A DNA stretch of 64,000 nt from Blakeslea trispora (Eukaryota > Mucoromycota > Mucoromycetes > Mucorales > Choanephoraceae). The position numbers and the translations under genes are program-made. The first letter of the stretch is position 1. Every line of letters begins with the position of its first letter. The notes under the pieces are model-generated. The model ran no database searches, had not been told where the DNA came from, and saw nothing but the letters and a program-made list of their open reading frames with translations. Location of the stretch: the NCBI GenBank assembly GCA_025331445.1, contig JAIWNE010000035.1, positions 186,001-250,000 of the forward strand, read 5' to 3'. This document shows, piece by piece, positions 1 through 12,887 of the stretch.

Positions 1-1564
1 GACAGCGCAAAGTAAGTTTATTTTCTACCATTTCAAAGAAATATGTGTGTTTATTGATTACCTTTATTCTTAGTTTATGAATCCTGCATTTCGTCGGTCA
101 ACGCCAATCAAGACATTCGGCGAGTTGACATTGAAATTTTTTGATTGTGTTGATGAACAACCTCAAAATTTTCCTGCTACTACCAAACTCAAGAACTATA
201 CATTAGATGCCTTGGGAATAGCAGCTTTTGGTAAGATAGAATAAGTGTATGTGTATTATAACCATATTAAAGCTTTCTTGAAATCAGATTTTGACTTCAA
301 GTCTCTCATTGGTGACCCTGATGGTTGGACAGAAACTTACGATGTGATTATGAAAGGCATGTTTGATCCCTGGGTCTTTTTGTTTGGTAAAATGGAGTTT
401 GTCTTGCAAGCTATAATGCCATCAAAGAGAAAATGCATTGATGCGGTCATCAAATTCAACAAAATGTTGGTGGAAATGACCGATGAAAGACGACAGCAAA
501 TACGAAATGGTGAAAAGTCAGGCATACCAAATAGTGAAAAGGACTTGTTGACCCTAATGATTGAGGCTGAGATGGAGGAAGGTATCATGACCACAAATGA
601 AGAACTCAGGGTAAATACAATTAAAGTTTTTCTTCTTTTCTTTTCTGTTTCAATTGTACTCATACACAGAAAAATAGGAAAATGTTGCGCTGTTCTTTTT
701 GGCAGGTAATACACATTGCATTTAGTATTTTCATTACACAAAAAAGGGGCTAACAATTTTTAACACACAGGTCAAGATTCAACTGGTAATTCCCTGAGCT
801 TTTGTCTATATCATCTGGCCAAGAATAAGGTATGTGTATGAATGGGCTCGGTCTTACATTGCAGATAGTTTAACGACATCTAATAGCATGTGCAAGACAA
901 ATTACGCAAAGAAATAATGAGCATCATGGGTGATAGAGATCTGGATGCTATTCCTACAGTAGAGGACTTTAAGGAAATGCCTTATCTCAACAATGTGATT
1001 AAAGAGGTATCTATTTTTCATCTTCTAGTTGTTTCCATATGGATCTTTGACTGACTGATCTCAATATCTGTTGAATATAGAATTTGCGTCTCAGTGGCCC
1101 AGCAGACAGATTCTTGGATCGTGTTGTAGCAGAAGATATTGTCTTGGGTGGTGAACTAATTCCCAAAGGTACTCTTATCACTGTGGATGTGGCCAGCATA
1201 CATTACAATCCTGATTACTGGCATGATCCCGAGGCATTTATTCCTGAGCGCTTTGAGCCCAATGGCGAATTTGATCAACACTCTGGTGTTGCTTGGCTAC
1301 CTTTTAGTAATGGCGCACGTCAATGTATTGGCATGAACTTTAGCTTGGCGGAACAACGAGTTTTTCTAACAATGTTATGTAAGTTGTGTATTTAAAAAGC
1401 ACTGTACCGCAAACAACTCATTTCTTCTTGCTCTATTTTCTATAGTGAGACGTTATGAAGTAGATATATCCAAGGACTCCATACACTATGACAAGATTAT
1501 TTACGAGCAATCGTTCAATTTTGCTCCTTCCAGTCTCACACTGAACTTTAAGAAGCTTGTCTAG
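1..1564 (+). CDS. Cytochrome P450 monooxygenase, 3' part
   Basis: Heme-thiolate monooxygenase, normally ER-bound; the substrate cannot be told from sequence. The 5' end lies outside the window. Exons, with short GT-AG introns, begin near 1, 74, 288, about 676, about 770, about 891, 1081 and 1445. Visible hallmarks are an I-helix AGQDST (split by an intron near 705/771), the K-helix ExxR formed by KE|NLR across the intron at about 1005-1080, a PERF motif in FIPERFEP, and the heme-binding loop FSNGARQCIG with its cysteine ligand. The tail ends LTLNFKKLV followed by TAG. A poly(A) signal AATAAA sits at 1623-1628. It reads as an intact fungal P450 C-terminal half; the CYP family number is not assignable by eye. 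Confidence 0.93.
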
Positions 1565-2280
1565 TATGATATCTACTGTCTTGTACATTTTGCGTTACCA
1601 TAATTACCTTATACTTTAGAATAATAAAATGCTTACATTTACAAGTATTTAAATTACAGTAATTATTTGAATTGGGGGCTTGGTGCAGAAAAAGAAATTT
1701 CCAAAAATTAGGCAGCTCAGAAGAAACAGTATACTCATGATATTCCCTCTATGTTTGACACTAACAATCAGTGTATGATTTATAGTGAGGCAATAGATTG
1801 CTTCTCAATATTTCTCTTTTTGCTCCATTGTTGACAGTTGGTTATTGTAGTTAGTAAAGGTTATATTGGATGGCTGTACCATGATTAAACATGCTATTAC
1901 TCAAGCTCGTCTGAATAGTTATTCAACAAGTTACCAAACAAATGAGTTATCAGACCATTGTTCCAACTGAGGAAAATGAGTGCTTGCTGTCAGCATTGAA
2001 ATTTGCATAAAACACTGATTTACTTGAATTGTGCTTTGCAACTCAGTCGATGAGACTGCTAGTTTTAATAGGTTTAGAGTTAAAAAAAAAAGACAGATCC
2101 GGAGTTTTGAATTCGAAACAAGTTTGGTTTACGAAAAATGCAAACATTAGGAGCATCAGCAACTGCTCTCTCCGTCTTCGTTTCGTCAACTAAAGTTTTT
2201 TTTTTAAATAAAATCAATTTACTTATCGCACATCTCTTATCTCTCTTTCCACAACATATCATAATAAAAGAAGGAAGCAG
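1565..2280. other. Intergenic region between P450 and Atg15
   Basis: 716 bp. It holds the P450 3' UTR with AATAAA at 1623-1628 and presumably the promoter of the lipase gene. No further coding or repeat structure was seen. Confidence 0.6.
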
Positions 2281-3894
2281 ATGAAAACATATGTGTTATT
2301 TACTCTAACTCTTTTATTCTGTTCCTGCAATGCGCTCTACTATCAGCTTCCTTTCCATAACTATAAACAAAAAAACACACTCAAGCTAAAAAGCATATAC
2401 CATCACGCCTCTGCTAACGGACCTATTCCGGGCTTATTTCGAAGGTTGGATATAGCTGATCAGCAAGTGGCTGTCAACCAACAACAAGATACGGACTATG
2501 ATGTCTTGGGTCACCTTGCTGCGATCAGTCGACCCAACTATAACGACATCAGCTTACTTCGCAGCATGCGAGATCAAGGTCGACTAGCACGTTGGTCAGA
2601 ACCCACTACTTATTTTGAGTCTACTGTTGAACTTGTGCCTGATGTGACAGATAGACAAACAGTGACTGCGCTTGCTATGATGACCAATAATGCTTATTTG
2701 GATATTCATTTAAACGATACAGAATGGTATGACATAGGTGCACCATGGCAACTGGTAAAGCGAGATGATCATATTTTATCACCTTCAGCCTATATTCATC
2801 AGAACCCGCCCTTTTTTTTTCTTGTTAGAATGCTTCTTTTGGATGGCAGTCGGATGGACTTCGGGGTCATATTTATGCTACAGATGATAATTCACTTGTG
2901 ATAGTTAGCATTAAAGGAACAAGTGCTGGCTTGTGGACAGGTGGACCCACAGGCGAAAAGGATAAGATCAATGTAAATAGTTTCTTTCATTTGCTTCTTT
3001 CTTTGTGTTAATAGTTTTTTCTAAATGGTTACTAGGACAATCTTTTGTTTTCTTGTTGCTGTGCTAGAATCAGTCGTGCCTGGACGCCTGTATGTGATTG
3101 CTATAAGGACAATGAGTATCAATGTGAAAACAGTTGTTTGCAAAAAAAGATTCAAAAATCTGAATTTTACTACGACAGTGCTCTTGTAAATACCTTTTAT
3201 TTTTATGTTATTTTTTGATACTGATCTACTGCTTTTGTCTTTTCTTCTTGATCTGTGTGTAGAACATTATTGACGATATTCAAAAGAAATACAACGAAAG
3301 TACACTATGGATTACAGGCCATTCATTGGGTGGTGCTGTTGCTAGCATGGTAGGACAGACATTTGGTATTCCGACCGTAACTTTTGAAATTCCTGGTGAT
3401 CTGCTTCCTTCCACTCGACTTCATTTGCCTGTCGGAAAAGGAATGGATTTACCTATTTGGCATTTCGGACACACAGCAGACCCTATTTTTATTGGTGTAT
3501 GCACTGTAAGTTATCTTTTGGTTTGTTGGGTGAAACTAGAATGAACTAAAACTCATGAGCTTTATAGGGTCCTGCTAGTAGTTGCTGGTATGGTGGTTAT
3601 GCTATGGAGTCTCGATGTCATACAGGAAAAGTATGTGTATGGGACACTGTGAAAGATAAGAACTGGCGCGTAGATATTCGATCGCATCGAGTACGTGATG
3701 TAATCGAAGGCATCTTGCTCAAGCCAGATGATTTTTCAATGCCTAAATGTGTGCCTGAAACCGATTGTGCGGACTGCAGTCTATGGCAATACCATGACAA
3801 CCGGGATGACAATACGAAAAAAACATCATCTACCCTAAATCCTACAACTGCTACATATACTCAACAGCCTCCTACAGATCCATGGTCTTCATGA
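2281..3894 (+). CDS. ATG15: Atg15-like vacuolar phospholipase (autophagic body lipase)
   Basis: Lipase that breaks down autophagic and Cvt body membranes inside the vacuole. It reaches the vacuole by the MVB route through an N-terminal membrane anchor. Five exons: 2281-2754, 2829-2972, 3036-3185, 3263-3505, 3568-3894, giving 445 aa. Residues 1-19 are hydrophobic (signal anchor). The conserved family blocks are [18 protein letters not shown] across the first intron, [11 protein letters not shown] with WTPVCDCY, and the nucleophile motif GHSLGG in [12 protein letters not shown], with H and D candidates further on (HFGHTADP). The low-complexity Ser/Thr/Pro tail is typical. Family identity comes from these blocks. 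The next gene starts only 115 bp downstream on the same strand. Confidence 0.93.
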
Positions 3895-4009
3895 CCTGCA
3901 TAAATACAGTTTTCTATTGGTTCGGAACTGCAATATTGAATCCTACTTTATTATCCTTATTTTTTGCATTATTGCTTTTCTTCTTTTCTTTTTTTTTGTT
4001 CTTCTCAGT

Positions 4010-5952
4010 ATGAGTTCTTCTGATAATAAACTAAACGATTTTGACTTGAGTGTACTTGACGAAGCACTGCTTTATCCTGAAAAGACCGAGTATGTAGACC
4101 ATTTTGGCTTTACAGTGCAAGTCAAGTCTGAGCACAACACTGATTCAAGTGAATCTGAATTTGAAGATGCACAATCCCTTTCGTCTGATGCCAAGACAAC
4201 AAAACCTGAAGAAGACGATGACGAAGAAGAAGAAGACAGCGACTGGCAGAGTAGTACAACAACAGACAAAATAAGTGTCGTATCCATGCCTACACCGAGT
4301 ACAGCTAGCTACTATGACATGTTGCTATCCAAATTTACACGTAGCGATAACCCATCAAAACAACTCCAGATAGAAACGTACCAAAACTTAGAGAAACTCA
4401 AAGAAGAATCTGTTGAAGATAAAGAAATAGATTGGGGTTAGACTTATAGGAGTTACTTGCAGATAGGCTATTTCTAACATGACGCTTTCTTATATTTTTT
4501 TTAATGCACATAGAATTTTGGACAAGTGTAGTTTCTGATTTTGAGCGTATCAATCGTACAGAGCATGCTAAACTACGACAGCAGCTATGTGTAGGCATAC
4601 CTACTTCATTACGTGGACTACTTTGGCGCATCTTTTCAAAATCGGATGCGAATAGTGAACTAATCGAAAATGAGTACCGCCTGTTACTTGAAAAGACCAG
4701 CTCACATGAAAAATTGATTCAAAGAGATCTCTCCAGAACATTTCCAACCTTAGACTACTTCAAAGATAAAGACGGTGAAGGACAAGAAATGCTGTTTAAT
4801 GTCATTAAGGCCTATAGTCTATTTGACTCACAAGTAGGCTACTGTCAAGGTCTTCACTTTGTTGTAGGCTGTCTCTTACTACATGTAAGTTTATTGAATG
4901 AGCTGAAGAAGATCAATCGTGAGAAGAAAGGAATCGCCTCCTATTGAAACTAATGCAAGTGATGATTCTAACAGATGCCAGATGAAGCTGCTTTTTGCGT
5001 GTTACTTCGATTGATGAGTCAATATGGTTTAAGGGGTCATTTTACACCCCAAATGGAAACTTTGCATGAACGCATGTTCCAACTTAATCAATTGCTAGCC
5101 CTAAAACTGCCTCAAGTGTATCGTCATTTGGATGCCCAAGGCGTGCTGCCTAGTATGTATGCATCTCAATGGTTCATGACCCTGTTTGCCTACCGATGTC
5201 CTCTTGATCTTGTATTCCGTGTGTTTGACTTGGTATTTGTAGAAGGACCTCAGATCATGTTGAATTTCGCTTTGGCCCTGATGAAAAAGAATCAATCAAC
5301 TATTTTGAGTCTTGAATTTGAATCGTTACTGGATTTTTTTTCAGGTCAGATATTTGAGGTTTACAAAGTAAGTGAGATGCATATATTGTGCGATTTAGTT
5401 TATTTTAACTCTCTGGGTTAGGATCGTTCGTATGAATTTGTTCAGGATGCCTATAGCTTCTCTATCTCCCCCAAGCAACTCTCTAAAATTTCCAAGCAGT
5501 ATCAACAGGAAGCAGCTAAAGAAGCCAAGCTGCAGTCAATACAGGATGCCGTCAAAAAAGAGAATTTGGCATTGCAAGATCAACTCAAAAAGTTACGCCA
5601 GGCTTACAAGACACTAGAGCTTGAGCATCAGGATGTAGCGCAACAAGTCATTGAATCCAAACTAGCAATGGCCAGTCTCAGTTCAGAAAATCAACAACTG
5701 AAGCATGAATTATCAATCATTAAACAAGATATGGGTACACTCTCTTCTGGTCTAAATCAGGAACGGCAAATTCAATTCGATTTGTTGGCCCAAAAGAATG
5801 CACAACTTGTTGATGCAAACTCTTCACTGGAAGACAGACTTCAAAAAATGGAGACAATCTTGATTGAAATGAAATTAAAGTATGCCGAGAGTGAAAGTGA
5901 CTTTGAACAGATGAAGCGAAAGTTACATGAAGCACAGAAATTAATGCGGTGA
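4010..5952 (+). CDS. TBC-domain Rab GTPase-activating protein with C-terminal coiled coil (Gyp5-like)
   Basis: Predicted Rab GAP acting in vesicle traffic. Four exons: 4010-4436, 4514-4884, 4975-5367, 5422-5952; 573 aa. The ATG at 4010 is chosen because the in-frame sequence upstream is only a T-rich leader. Residues about 1-140 are acidic and disordered. The TBC domain starts near residue 168 with GIPTSLRGLLWR and contains both catalytic fingers: IQRDLSRTFP (arginine, about 210) and GYCQGL (glutamine, about 251). The last ~140 residues form a Gln/Lys/Leu-rich coiled coil. The layout (acidic N-terminus, TBC, coiled coil) matches Gyp5/EVI5-type GAPs; the Rab substrate is not deducible. A 115 bp gap separates it from each same-strand neighbour. 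Confidence 0.92.
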
Positions 5953-6067
5953 ATAAAACAGCTGTATCTGATTGGATGCTCCAATATTTTTGACACGCGT
6001 TTTTTTCTTTACAGTTGAATTTCACGCGTTACGTGTTCTTTTTCTTTTCTTCTTATTACTTTTTAAC

Positions 6068-6939
6068 ATGTCATTTGATTGTTACAAGATACTCAAATTA
6101 GACCAAAAAACAGCAACACTGGCTGATATAAAGAGAAGCTATCGAAAGCTCGCCCTTCAATTCCATCCTGACAAACAACCAACCGAAGCTTCGGAAGAGC
6201 AAAAGGAGCAAGCAAATGCATCCTTCCAACAACTCGGCAAGGCCTATGCTGTGCTAAGCGATCCCGAACGCAAAGAAAGATATGATAGAACAGGCAGCGT
6301 AGATGAGAGTCAGTTTGATGATGATCAAAAGGACTGGACTGCTTATTTCAAAGAACTCTGGTCTGGTATTGTCAGTGAAGAAACAATTGAAGCTCAAAAA
6401 CTAAAATACCAAGGTAAAATAATAAACCTGTACCTCGAAAAAGAGGTGTTTAACTTGTACTCTCATTAGGATCTGAAGAAGAAAAGGGCGATGTGATAAA
6501 GGCATACACCGATATGAAAGGTGATATGAATAAGATATTATCGGTCATCGAATGTTCTACAGCAGCAGATTGTTTTCGGTTTGAAAAGATCATTCGCCAG
6601 GCTATTAAGGATGATCAGCTACCAAAATTTAAAAAATTCGACACAACTACTACGGCAAAAGCACATAGGGCTCGTTTAGATAGGGAAGCTCAAGATGAGC
6701 AAGAGTTTCAAGAAAAGAAAGATCAAGAAGAAAAAGAGGAACCTTCTCTGTTGGCTTTGATCCAACAACGAAATCAACAGAGACAAAGCAAAATGAATTC
6801 AATCATTGATTCACTTGAGACATCTGTAAAGAAGCAAGGTAAGAAGCGAAAGGGACCCGAAGCTCTACAAGAAGATGCCCTTCCTTCTGAAGAAGAGTTT
6901 ATGAAACTTCAACAAAAACTCTTTAAAAAGAAAAAATAA
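6068..6939 (+). CDS. J-domain protein, DNAJC9-like
   Basis: Hsp70 co-chaperone; animal DNAJC9 is a nuclear J-protein that also binds histone H3-H4. Two exons, 6068-6413 and 6470-6939, 271 aa. The J domain is at the N-terminus (about residues 4-75) with HPD at 33-35 inside FHPDKQ and an ERYDRTG end. After the intron, GSEEEKGDVIKAYTDMKGDM and FRFEKIIRQAI resemble the DNAJC9 region after the J domain. The C-terminus is highly charged and lysine-rich (ends KLFKKKK), a likely nuclear localisation signal. Family placement rests on the post-J blocks; the histone role is an inference from the family. Confidence 0.88.
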
Positions 6940-7056
6940 TTGCAATAAGAAGGGGGAACCATTTTATCTGCATAATCCAACTACTGCGACTTGCCAAGAA
7001 ATCTATCACATATCAAATAAGTTAAAAGGCAAAACTAGACAATAAAACAGATTACT

Positions 7057-7980
7057 TTACTTTGCTTTGTGGTCGCCTGGAGAGACATAAGACTTGAGAG
7101 ACCAAATTCCTTTTTTAAAGAGTCTATAGAGAGTATGATAAATTCGTATGGATCATCTCTTTTCCATCTCTTGCTCCCACTTACTTGGCTCTTGCTTCAT
7201 ATTTTTTGAGTTTGTCTAATATACCACCATACTGTGCTCCTTTGGCTGTATAAATACTGGCGAGACCAGCCTTTAACATCTCAGCAGACACATTTTGCTT
7301 GAAATAAAAGGGTGATCGTCTAACATAAGCCATGCCTACCTACAATGAAAAATGAATAATAAAATAAGCTATCCTTGTCCAAGTCTCTCTCTTTTTTTTT
7401 AGGATAAACGAGATGTTACCACTCGGCCATATTGGTCTCGACTCAAAAGTTGTAACTTCACTTTTTGATTCAAAACAAGATCTGTCAAAAAGGCCTTTGC
7501 TTCTTTTGAATAAGGTTGAGCAGGCATACCAAAATGAGCCCCCTCAGGTGCATCTACACCTGCAATACGCACTGAAATTGTTTGGTTTTGCAGTTCTTTT
7601 TTAGTCTTTGGGACCTGACGAGCCCAACCCCATCCAAATCCAGGTGTATGATATAACCGAAAATTATCACTGTCACCTACAGCTACCACACGACCTCGAA
7701 TTGTTTGCGATCTCTCAAATGCTTCGGGTGGGATGTGGCCTGCTGTCTTGAATCGCTTGCCGATCAAGAATTTGTTGGCAAGGTAAAGAGCTGGTAAGCC
7801 GATGAGCAAGCCGAGAGTGATCGGTCGCCATAACGACTGCACCATCTCATCTGCTTTCTGATCCCAACTTGGCTTTTCTTGTTTTATTTTCTGCTTCAAG
7901 TCAGTCCAAAAATCATTCTCTTTGGTATCGTTCGAAAATAGTTGCTGGACTCGGGTCCAAAAGTCAGAATTGTTTGTCAT
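7057..7980 (-). CDS. LCL3: Lcl3-like membrane-anchored staphylococcal-nuclease-domain protein
   Basis: Putative Ca2+-dependent nuclease of the SNase fold, mitochondrial in yeast (Lcl3). Exons on the minus strand: 7980-7420, 7339-7185, 7123-7057; 260 aa. A transmembrane segment at about residues 54-74 (ITLGLLIGLPALYLANKFL) is followed by the SNase domain with RGRVVAVGDSDNFRLYHTPG, RIAGVDAPE and SRDQYGR, which supply the family's catalytic Arg, Glu and Arg. The small last exon, found only by joining 7185 to 7123, supplies the conserved KKGIWSLKSYVSPG end; reading straight through would stop at KYEARAK. The family match is strong; the yeast name is a homology assignment. Confidence 0.9.
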
Positions 7981-10277
7981 TATTTTCTTCCCCTCCCTTT
8001 CTTCGTTCAGGATTAAAAAGAAAAGATTAAAATTTTAGTAAGAAAAAAAAAAGTGTGTTCCCAATTGATTTCAATCTCTATCTGATGTAAAGACAGATTG
8101 TAAAATATTCTCTTTTAGGAACACGAAGCTCTCATTCAACTCAGTGTTGAATGATTTGAAAGATGAAGCTTTCACCTGAATTAATTCGGAGTTACTTTAA
8201 AAAAAAACTGCATTGAAAAAGAAAACAAAAAAAAAGAGGAGAGGAAAAAAGAAGACAATTGTTTCATTCAAGGTGTTGCTCTATACCTTACATAATAGGG
8301 CAGAGCCTCAGTGCAACACAGCCTTTTATCACCTTCCTTACTTTGTCTATATCTGAGCTGAATCCAATGTTTTTGTATCGAAAATTTAAACTTTAATAGC
8401 CACAAACTTTCTTGTCATTCAAGGTTACTTGTGCCTGTGTTGTACCGCAGTTCATTGTTGTTTCTACTCTCTCTTATAGAAACAATTCAATAAAGTCGCA
8501 TGTTATGAAGACAATAATCGATTTGTGCTGCGAAACATGAGCTGTTACAAAAGAGGGATCACAAAAAAAAAGAGTTAGACAATGTATACAAATCCTAAAC
8601 ATGGCAAACATTCAGGTTCAGTTAAGATGCAACAAAGAACAGGGGATCGTCACCGAAACAATTTTCTAAGCCTTCTCTTTTTGTGATTATGTCTTTTTTC
8701 TTTTTTTCAAAAGTAAAGAGCATTCAAACCTACCTGTCATTAAATGACACTCAAGTCAAATGTGACAGTCTTGTGCCATTTTTTTTAAAAAATCAAGGAA
8801 ACACAAAAGGTTAAAACTCTCCCGCTCTTTATTTTTTTTTCTAGGGCTAAATCCGATCATTCCGAAATTATTTTTTTTTAGCCCAAAAAAGAAGGGGATG
8901 AGAGGGAGAGCGGAGGGAAAGGAGCAAATCGAAAAGAGTTGTCTATCTTTTCCCAATCTTAGACATAAAGAAAAATGTCAAGAATCGTAATTACAGCCCG
9001 AAAAAAAAACTCTGTTTGAATTATAAATAAATGAACTGCATTGATCCGCAGAAATGCCTTGGGCTTTTCGATCTTTTTCTTTTTGTTGTTGTAACATAAT
9101 ATGTTATTGTTTGTTGACACAGGCAGCCTAGACCTAATTCTATTTAGTTTTTTTTTGTAACCCATTCAAATGAACTATGTTTAGAGTAAACATACATGTG
9201 AGATCACAGAATACGTTTTCCCAGAAACAAAAAAGGCCTAGCTTTTCACAGTTACCGCAGAGTAATAACTTCATGTTAACAAAAGAAAGCGCTTTGTTAG
9301 AAACGTCATTAATTCAAGCTCAGTAAGCTCGGGCCTCTCAAATAAAAGTGACACAAGAGAGGGACATCCAAATCACAGGAACAGAATGAAGTGGTTGCTT
9401 CCTTCAAGAGCATACAAGAACACACAAACTTAATTTAGTGCTTTATTGCTATAGGTAACATGGATGACAACACTTTTTAGTTTGCATTTTATAATGACAG
9501 CTTACTTTGTCTCTTGATTTAAAGATGACCTCTTTCTTATGAACAAAGTAGTCTATAAGGCATCATAAGAAGCAAAAGAATAATGGACTAGAATCATCTT
9601 GCATCATTCAGACAGAAGAGAAAACAAAATAAAGTTTAGCCCATTCTAAACAAGTATCACAAATACTTCGCAATAAAAAAAAAGAGAGAGAATAGCACAG
9701 ACCATTTTATTTACTATCTTTGTCTCTCTCCTTCCCTTGGCTTTTTTTTTTGGTTTTACACAAATAATGAATCTTGTTTGTTTGTGAACTAGATAACCAT
9801 TCTCGACCTTGACGCCGTGTCTCAAGACCTACTTGCTATAAGAGGAGGTAGGAGCATGGTTTCAACATGTATCTGGAGATATGGTATTTGACATGAGATG
9901 GTAATGTGCTGCATATTTGTTTGGGCCTTCTTATGATGAGATAATTAAATCATATTCAATCAAAACATAAAGGAAACTGCGGTGATCCGGAATTGCACTA
10001 TAAAGCTAGAACTTCCCTCCCTTTAATTGCTCTAACTTTGAAATGTCAAGGTAGAATTGACATGTGAGTCAAAAGGTATTACAAGAAAAAAAATTGAAGA
10101 TCGATAAGAGTCGAAAAAAAAACTTTACATCCCTGCCATCATTTAAAAATAACTGTTTCATGATAAACACGAAAAGGCAAATCCGAGAATCAAATTCAGA
10201 AAAAAAAAATCATATATAAACAGAGCTGAATCATACTCTTTTCCTCTCCATTATTCTTTTCGAACTTAAACATCAAA
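7981..10277. other. Long AT-rich intergenic region, no gene recognised
   Basis: About 2.3 kb rich in A and T homopolymers. Only short open frames without recognisable domains or consistent splice structure were seen. It contains the upstream region of the minus-strand nuclease gene and the promoter of the zinc-knuckle gene. A transcribed non-coding RNA cannot be excluded from sequence alone. Confidence 0.5.
10213..10220 (+). promoter_or_regulatory. TATA box of the zinc-knuckle microprotein gene
   Basis: TATATAAA lies 58 bp upstream of the ATG at 10278 and is followed by a pyrimidine-rich stretch (CTCTTTTCCTCTCC), a layout seen in compact fungal promoters. The position supports this as a real transcription unit despite its size. 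Confidence 0.5.
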
Positions 10278-10432
10278 ATGTCTCAATACATCAAACCATT
10301 AAACTTACAAGGAGGTCAATGGTAAAGTATTCCTCTCTTTCTCTCAATCCTTCAATTTACTAAATTCAATTCTGCAGTACTTGGTGTGGAAAATACGGCC
10401 ACAAGCGCCCTACATGCCCTTTGCTTAGATAA
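10278..10432 (+). CDS. Tiny CCHC zinc-knuckle protein (32 aa), spliced
   Basis: Two exons, 10278-10321 and 10378-10432, joined by a 56-nt intron with gtaaag donor and pyrimidine-rich ctgcag acceptor, give a 32-residue protein. Its C-terminal half is CTWCGKYGHKRPTC, an exact C-x2-C-x4-H-x4-C zinc knuckle, a fold that usually binds single-stranded nucleic acid. The knuckle exists only after splicing, because the first cysteine codon is split by the intron. A TATA box stands 58 bp upstream. No larger gag-like or CNBP-like frame surrounds it. Function unknown; it could also be an exon pair of a longer gene I could not see. Confidence 0.5.
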
Positions 10433-12887
10433 AAAAAAACCAAGAAGGCTTCTGTAGCAATGGTCAGCACCTATCTTTAATTATATCAAAAATCCTATCT
10501 TTCTCTTGCTCTCTCTCTCTCTCTCTCTCTTTCACTTCAAGCAAGGTTTTAACATGGCATTTCAAACAAAAAAAAAGTAATCATATAATCTATACCAGAC
10601 ATACGCAATTCCAAAATTTTATGTGTAAATATAATTCCTTCTTTCAATCTGTATACAAACATCCCCCCCCCCATTTTTTCATTATAATTTAAAAAAATTA
10701 TGGTTTTATTCAAGACAATTCGACCTCTTTTAAAAAAAAACGCAATTAAATAAAATAAAGAAATAGTTTAACTATATTACTTTAATCAATGCATGCTCTA
10801 AAGAGCCAGAAGAAAAGAAAAGTTCCTTATAGGAATAATTTTGTTCTTGATCAATTGTTTTCTGCAGTCAAAATCTCGGGAACCGGAAGCGCCCAGGGAT
10901 AACAAATCTAAGTTGGAATAGATGTCGAACGCGTTGTAGCACAATTCCTTTTCTGGTTGCAAGAGGCACATTACTCACATACACAAATTACGCCAAGTAG
11001 ATATTTGATGGCGCTGAGCTCTCTCTCTTTTCTCTGTGAACAAATACTTCTTACGTTTCAAACAAGTAGTCATCATCATGCTGTTTCAGTGTTCTAGAAT
11101 CCTAAAGTGACCTTTCTCAAAGCCTCTCGGGATTCTTTTTAGTTTTCATTTCAATCAACAAAAAAGTTATAGATTCTACAAAAAAAAGTCCGCCTTTTTT
11201 ACAATATAAAACGTCGCACAGGAATGGAAGTGTACTATTTTTCTTGGTTTGACAAAACTTCAAAGCTTAATCTTTTTTTTTTTTGCAATTTTGCAGCTTT
11301 GTTTGTATTGTCTAGTTCTGGACCAATGGCAAGAAGTCTTCTTTTTTTCTCTCTCTCTCTCTTTCATCAGTATATTTGTAGCAGAACCTAGAGATGTCAA
11401 TACATTCTTATCTTGACACTCTCGTATTTTTTCATCATTGGAGTAACTTTTAAGTCCCATCTTTAGCTTCTCTAATTCATTTTTTAAAAATTTGCTGTTA
11501 AAAAAATGTGCAGAGGATCAAGTCGTCACACTAGTGTTATCGCCACTTACATCGAGATTGATTGCATAAATGACATCCACTTCAATTGATAATAATAGGA
11601 AACATTTGTTTGTAAATAATCATCAGAGTCCCAAAGAAAACAATGTTAAGCCTGTTTTGTTCTTATGATGACATTTTCGATAAACTCTAACGTTCAACGC
11701 TAACTTATTCCGAATAGAAAACAACGCATCCCATTTTTTAGTACTGTTTGTAGGCATAGTGGTCTAGGCATTTGTAGGAAAGTTTTTGTAAACTTTTTTG
11801 ATAAATTTTCCCTAACCTACTACTCAACATTTCAGTGTCACTGACCTCTTTTTTTTTTAATTGTCATTGATACAAATAAAACTATAAGAAAAACAGGACT
11901 TTCGGTCTTGAAGTGCTCATGTGTGTTTCCTGTCATTACAATAAATGATCTCAAAAGATAGACTGACTCTGTCTTAATTGGTTTGAGTTAATTAGTCATT
12001 TGAAAAAGAATCAAAAGGTAATGAAACTCAATCAATTCAAGTGCTGTTGCTATGACAGTCAAAGGATAAAGTCGATTGGATGTTGTCCTGTTCACAACTT
12101 GATGTGCTCTGCGATAAGATGAATGGTAAGCAGTATTGAAGTTGTTTGGTAACTCGCAACTCGAATTACATATGATTCTTTTTTTATTCTTTCGACAATG
12201 CATCTTTATACATCTGCGACAAGTTTTATGAACGAATAGAACTGAAACATGATCAGCCAAAGTGATGAGACTAATCTGTGAGCACTTTATTTCTAATAAA
12301 TAGATGAATACGTCTATGCAATCTCTATTTGTAATAGCAAATTGTCTATCTATTCTAAGCGATATTGTTACTAGCCAATCATTAGAAAACAGATAGGTGC
12401 AACCTATTGTCCTGTATATTGTTGGTTTTTCTTCTAGTCATGATAGTGATACTATCAATAGAAAATAAAAGAAGCAAGATGTTTGAGTAACAGGTTTAAG
12501 ATGCTCGAGGTTTATCAAAAAAGAAACTTAATTAAGCAGATCTCAAACTATTCTGTTTACTGGGTCAAGGAAAACTATGGTTGTTGAACAGATCAACTTC
12601 ATCTAAAACGTTTCAAGACAAAAGATGATCTTCAAGGAGTAAAGAAACTCATTGACAATTAGGGGATATATAGACTCTTTAAGGGAGAGAATCGGAAGAA
12701 GAAGAAACAGAATGAGGCTCACCTTGTTTATATTACATACAATGTTCACATTGAATTCGCGTGAACTTCCCCTATTTTTTTTTGTTTATTTACTTTTTTT
12801 TTTCTTACTTATACCACACAAGTAAATCCTGCCTTTTCTTTTCTTTTCTTTTTCTTCTTTTTCTTCTTTTTCTTGTTAATTTTTCCA
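10433..12887. other. Long AT-rich intergenic region with a CT microsatellite
   Basis: About 2.45 kb. It includes a (CT)n run at about 10509-10530, a second short CT run near 11349-11362, a C8 run near 10665 and many A/T homopolymers. No coding sequence, RNA gene or transposon was recognised. Confidence 0.5.
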
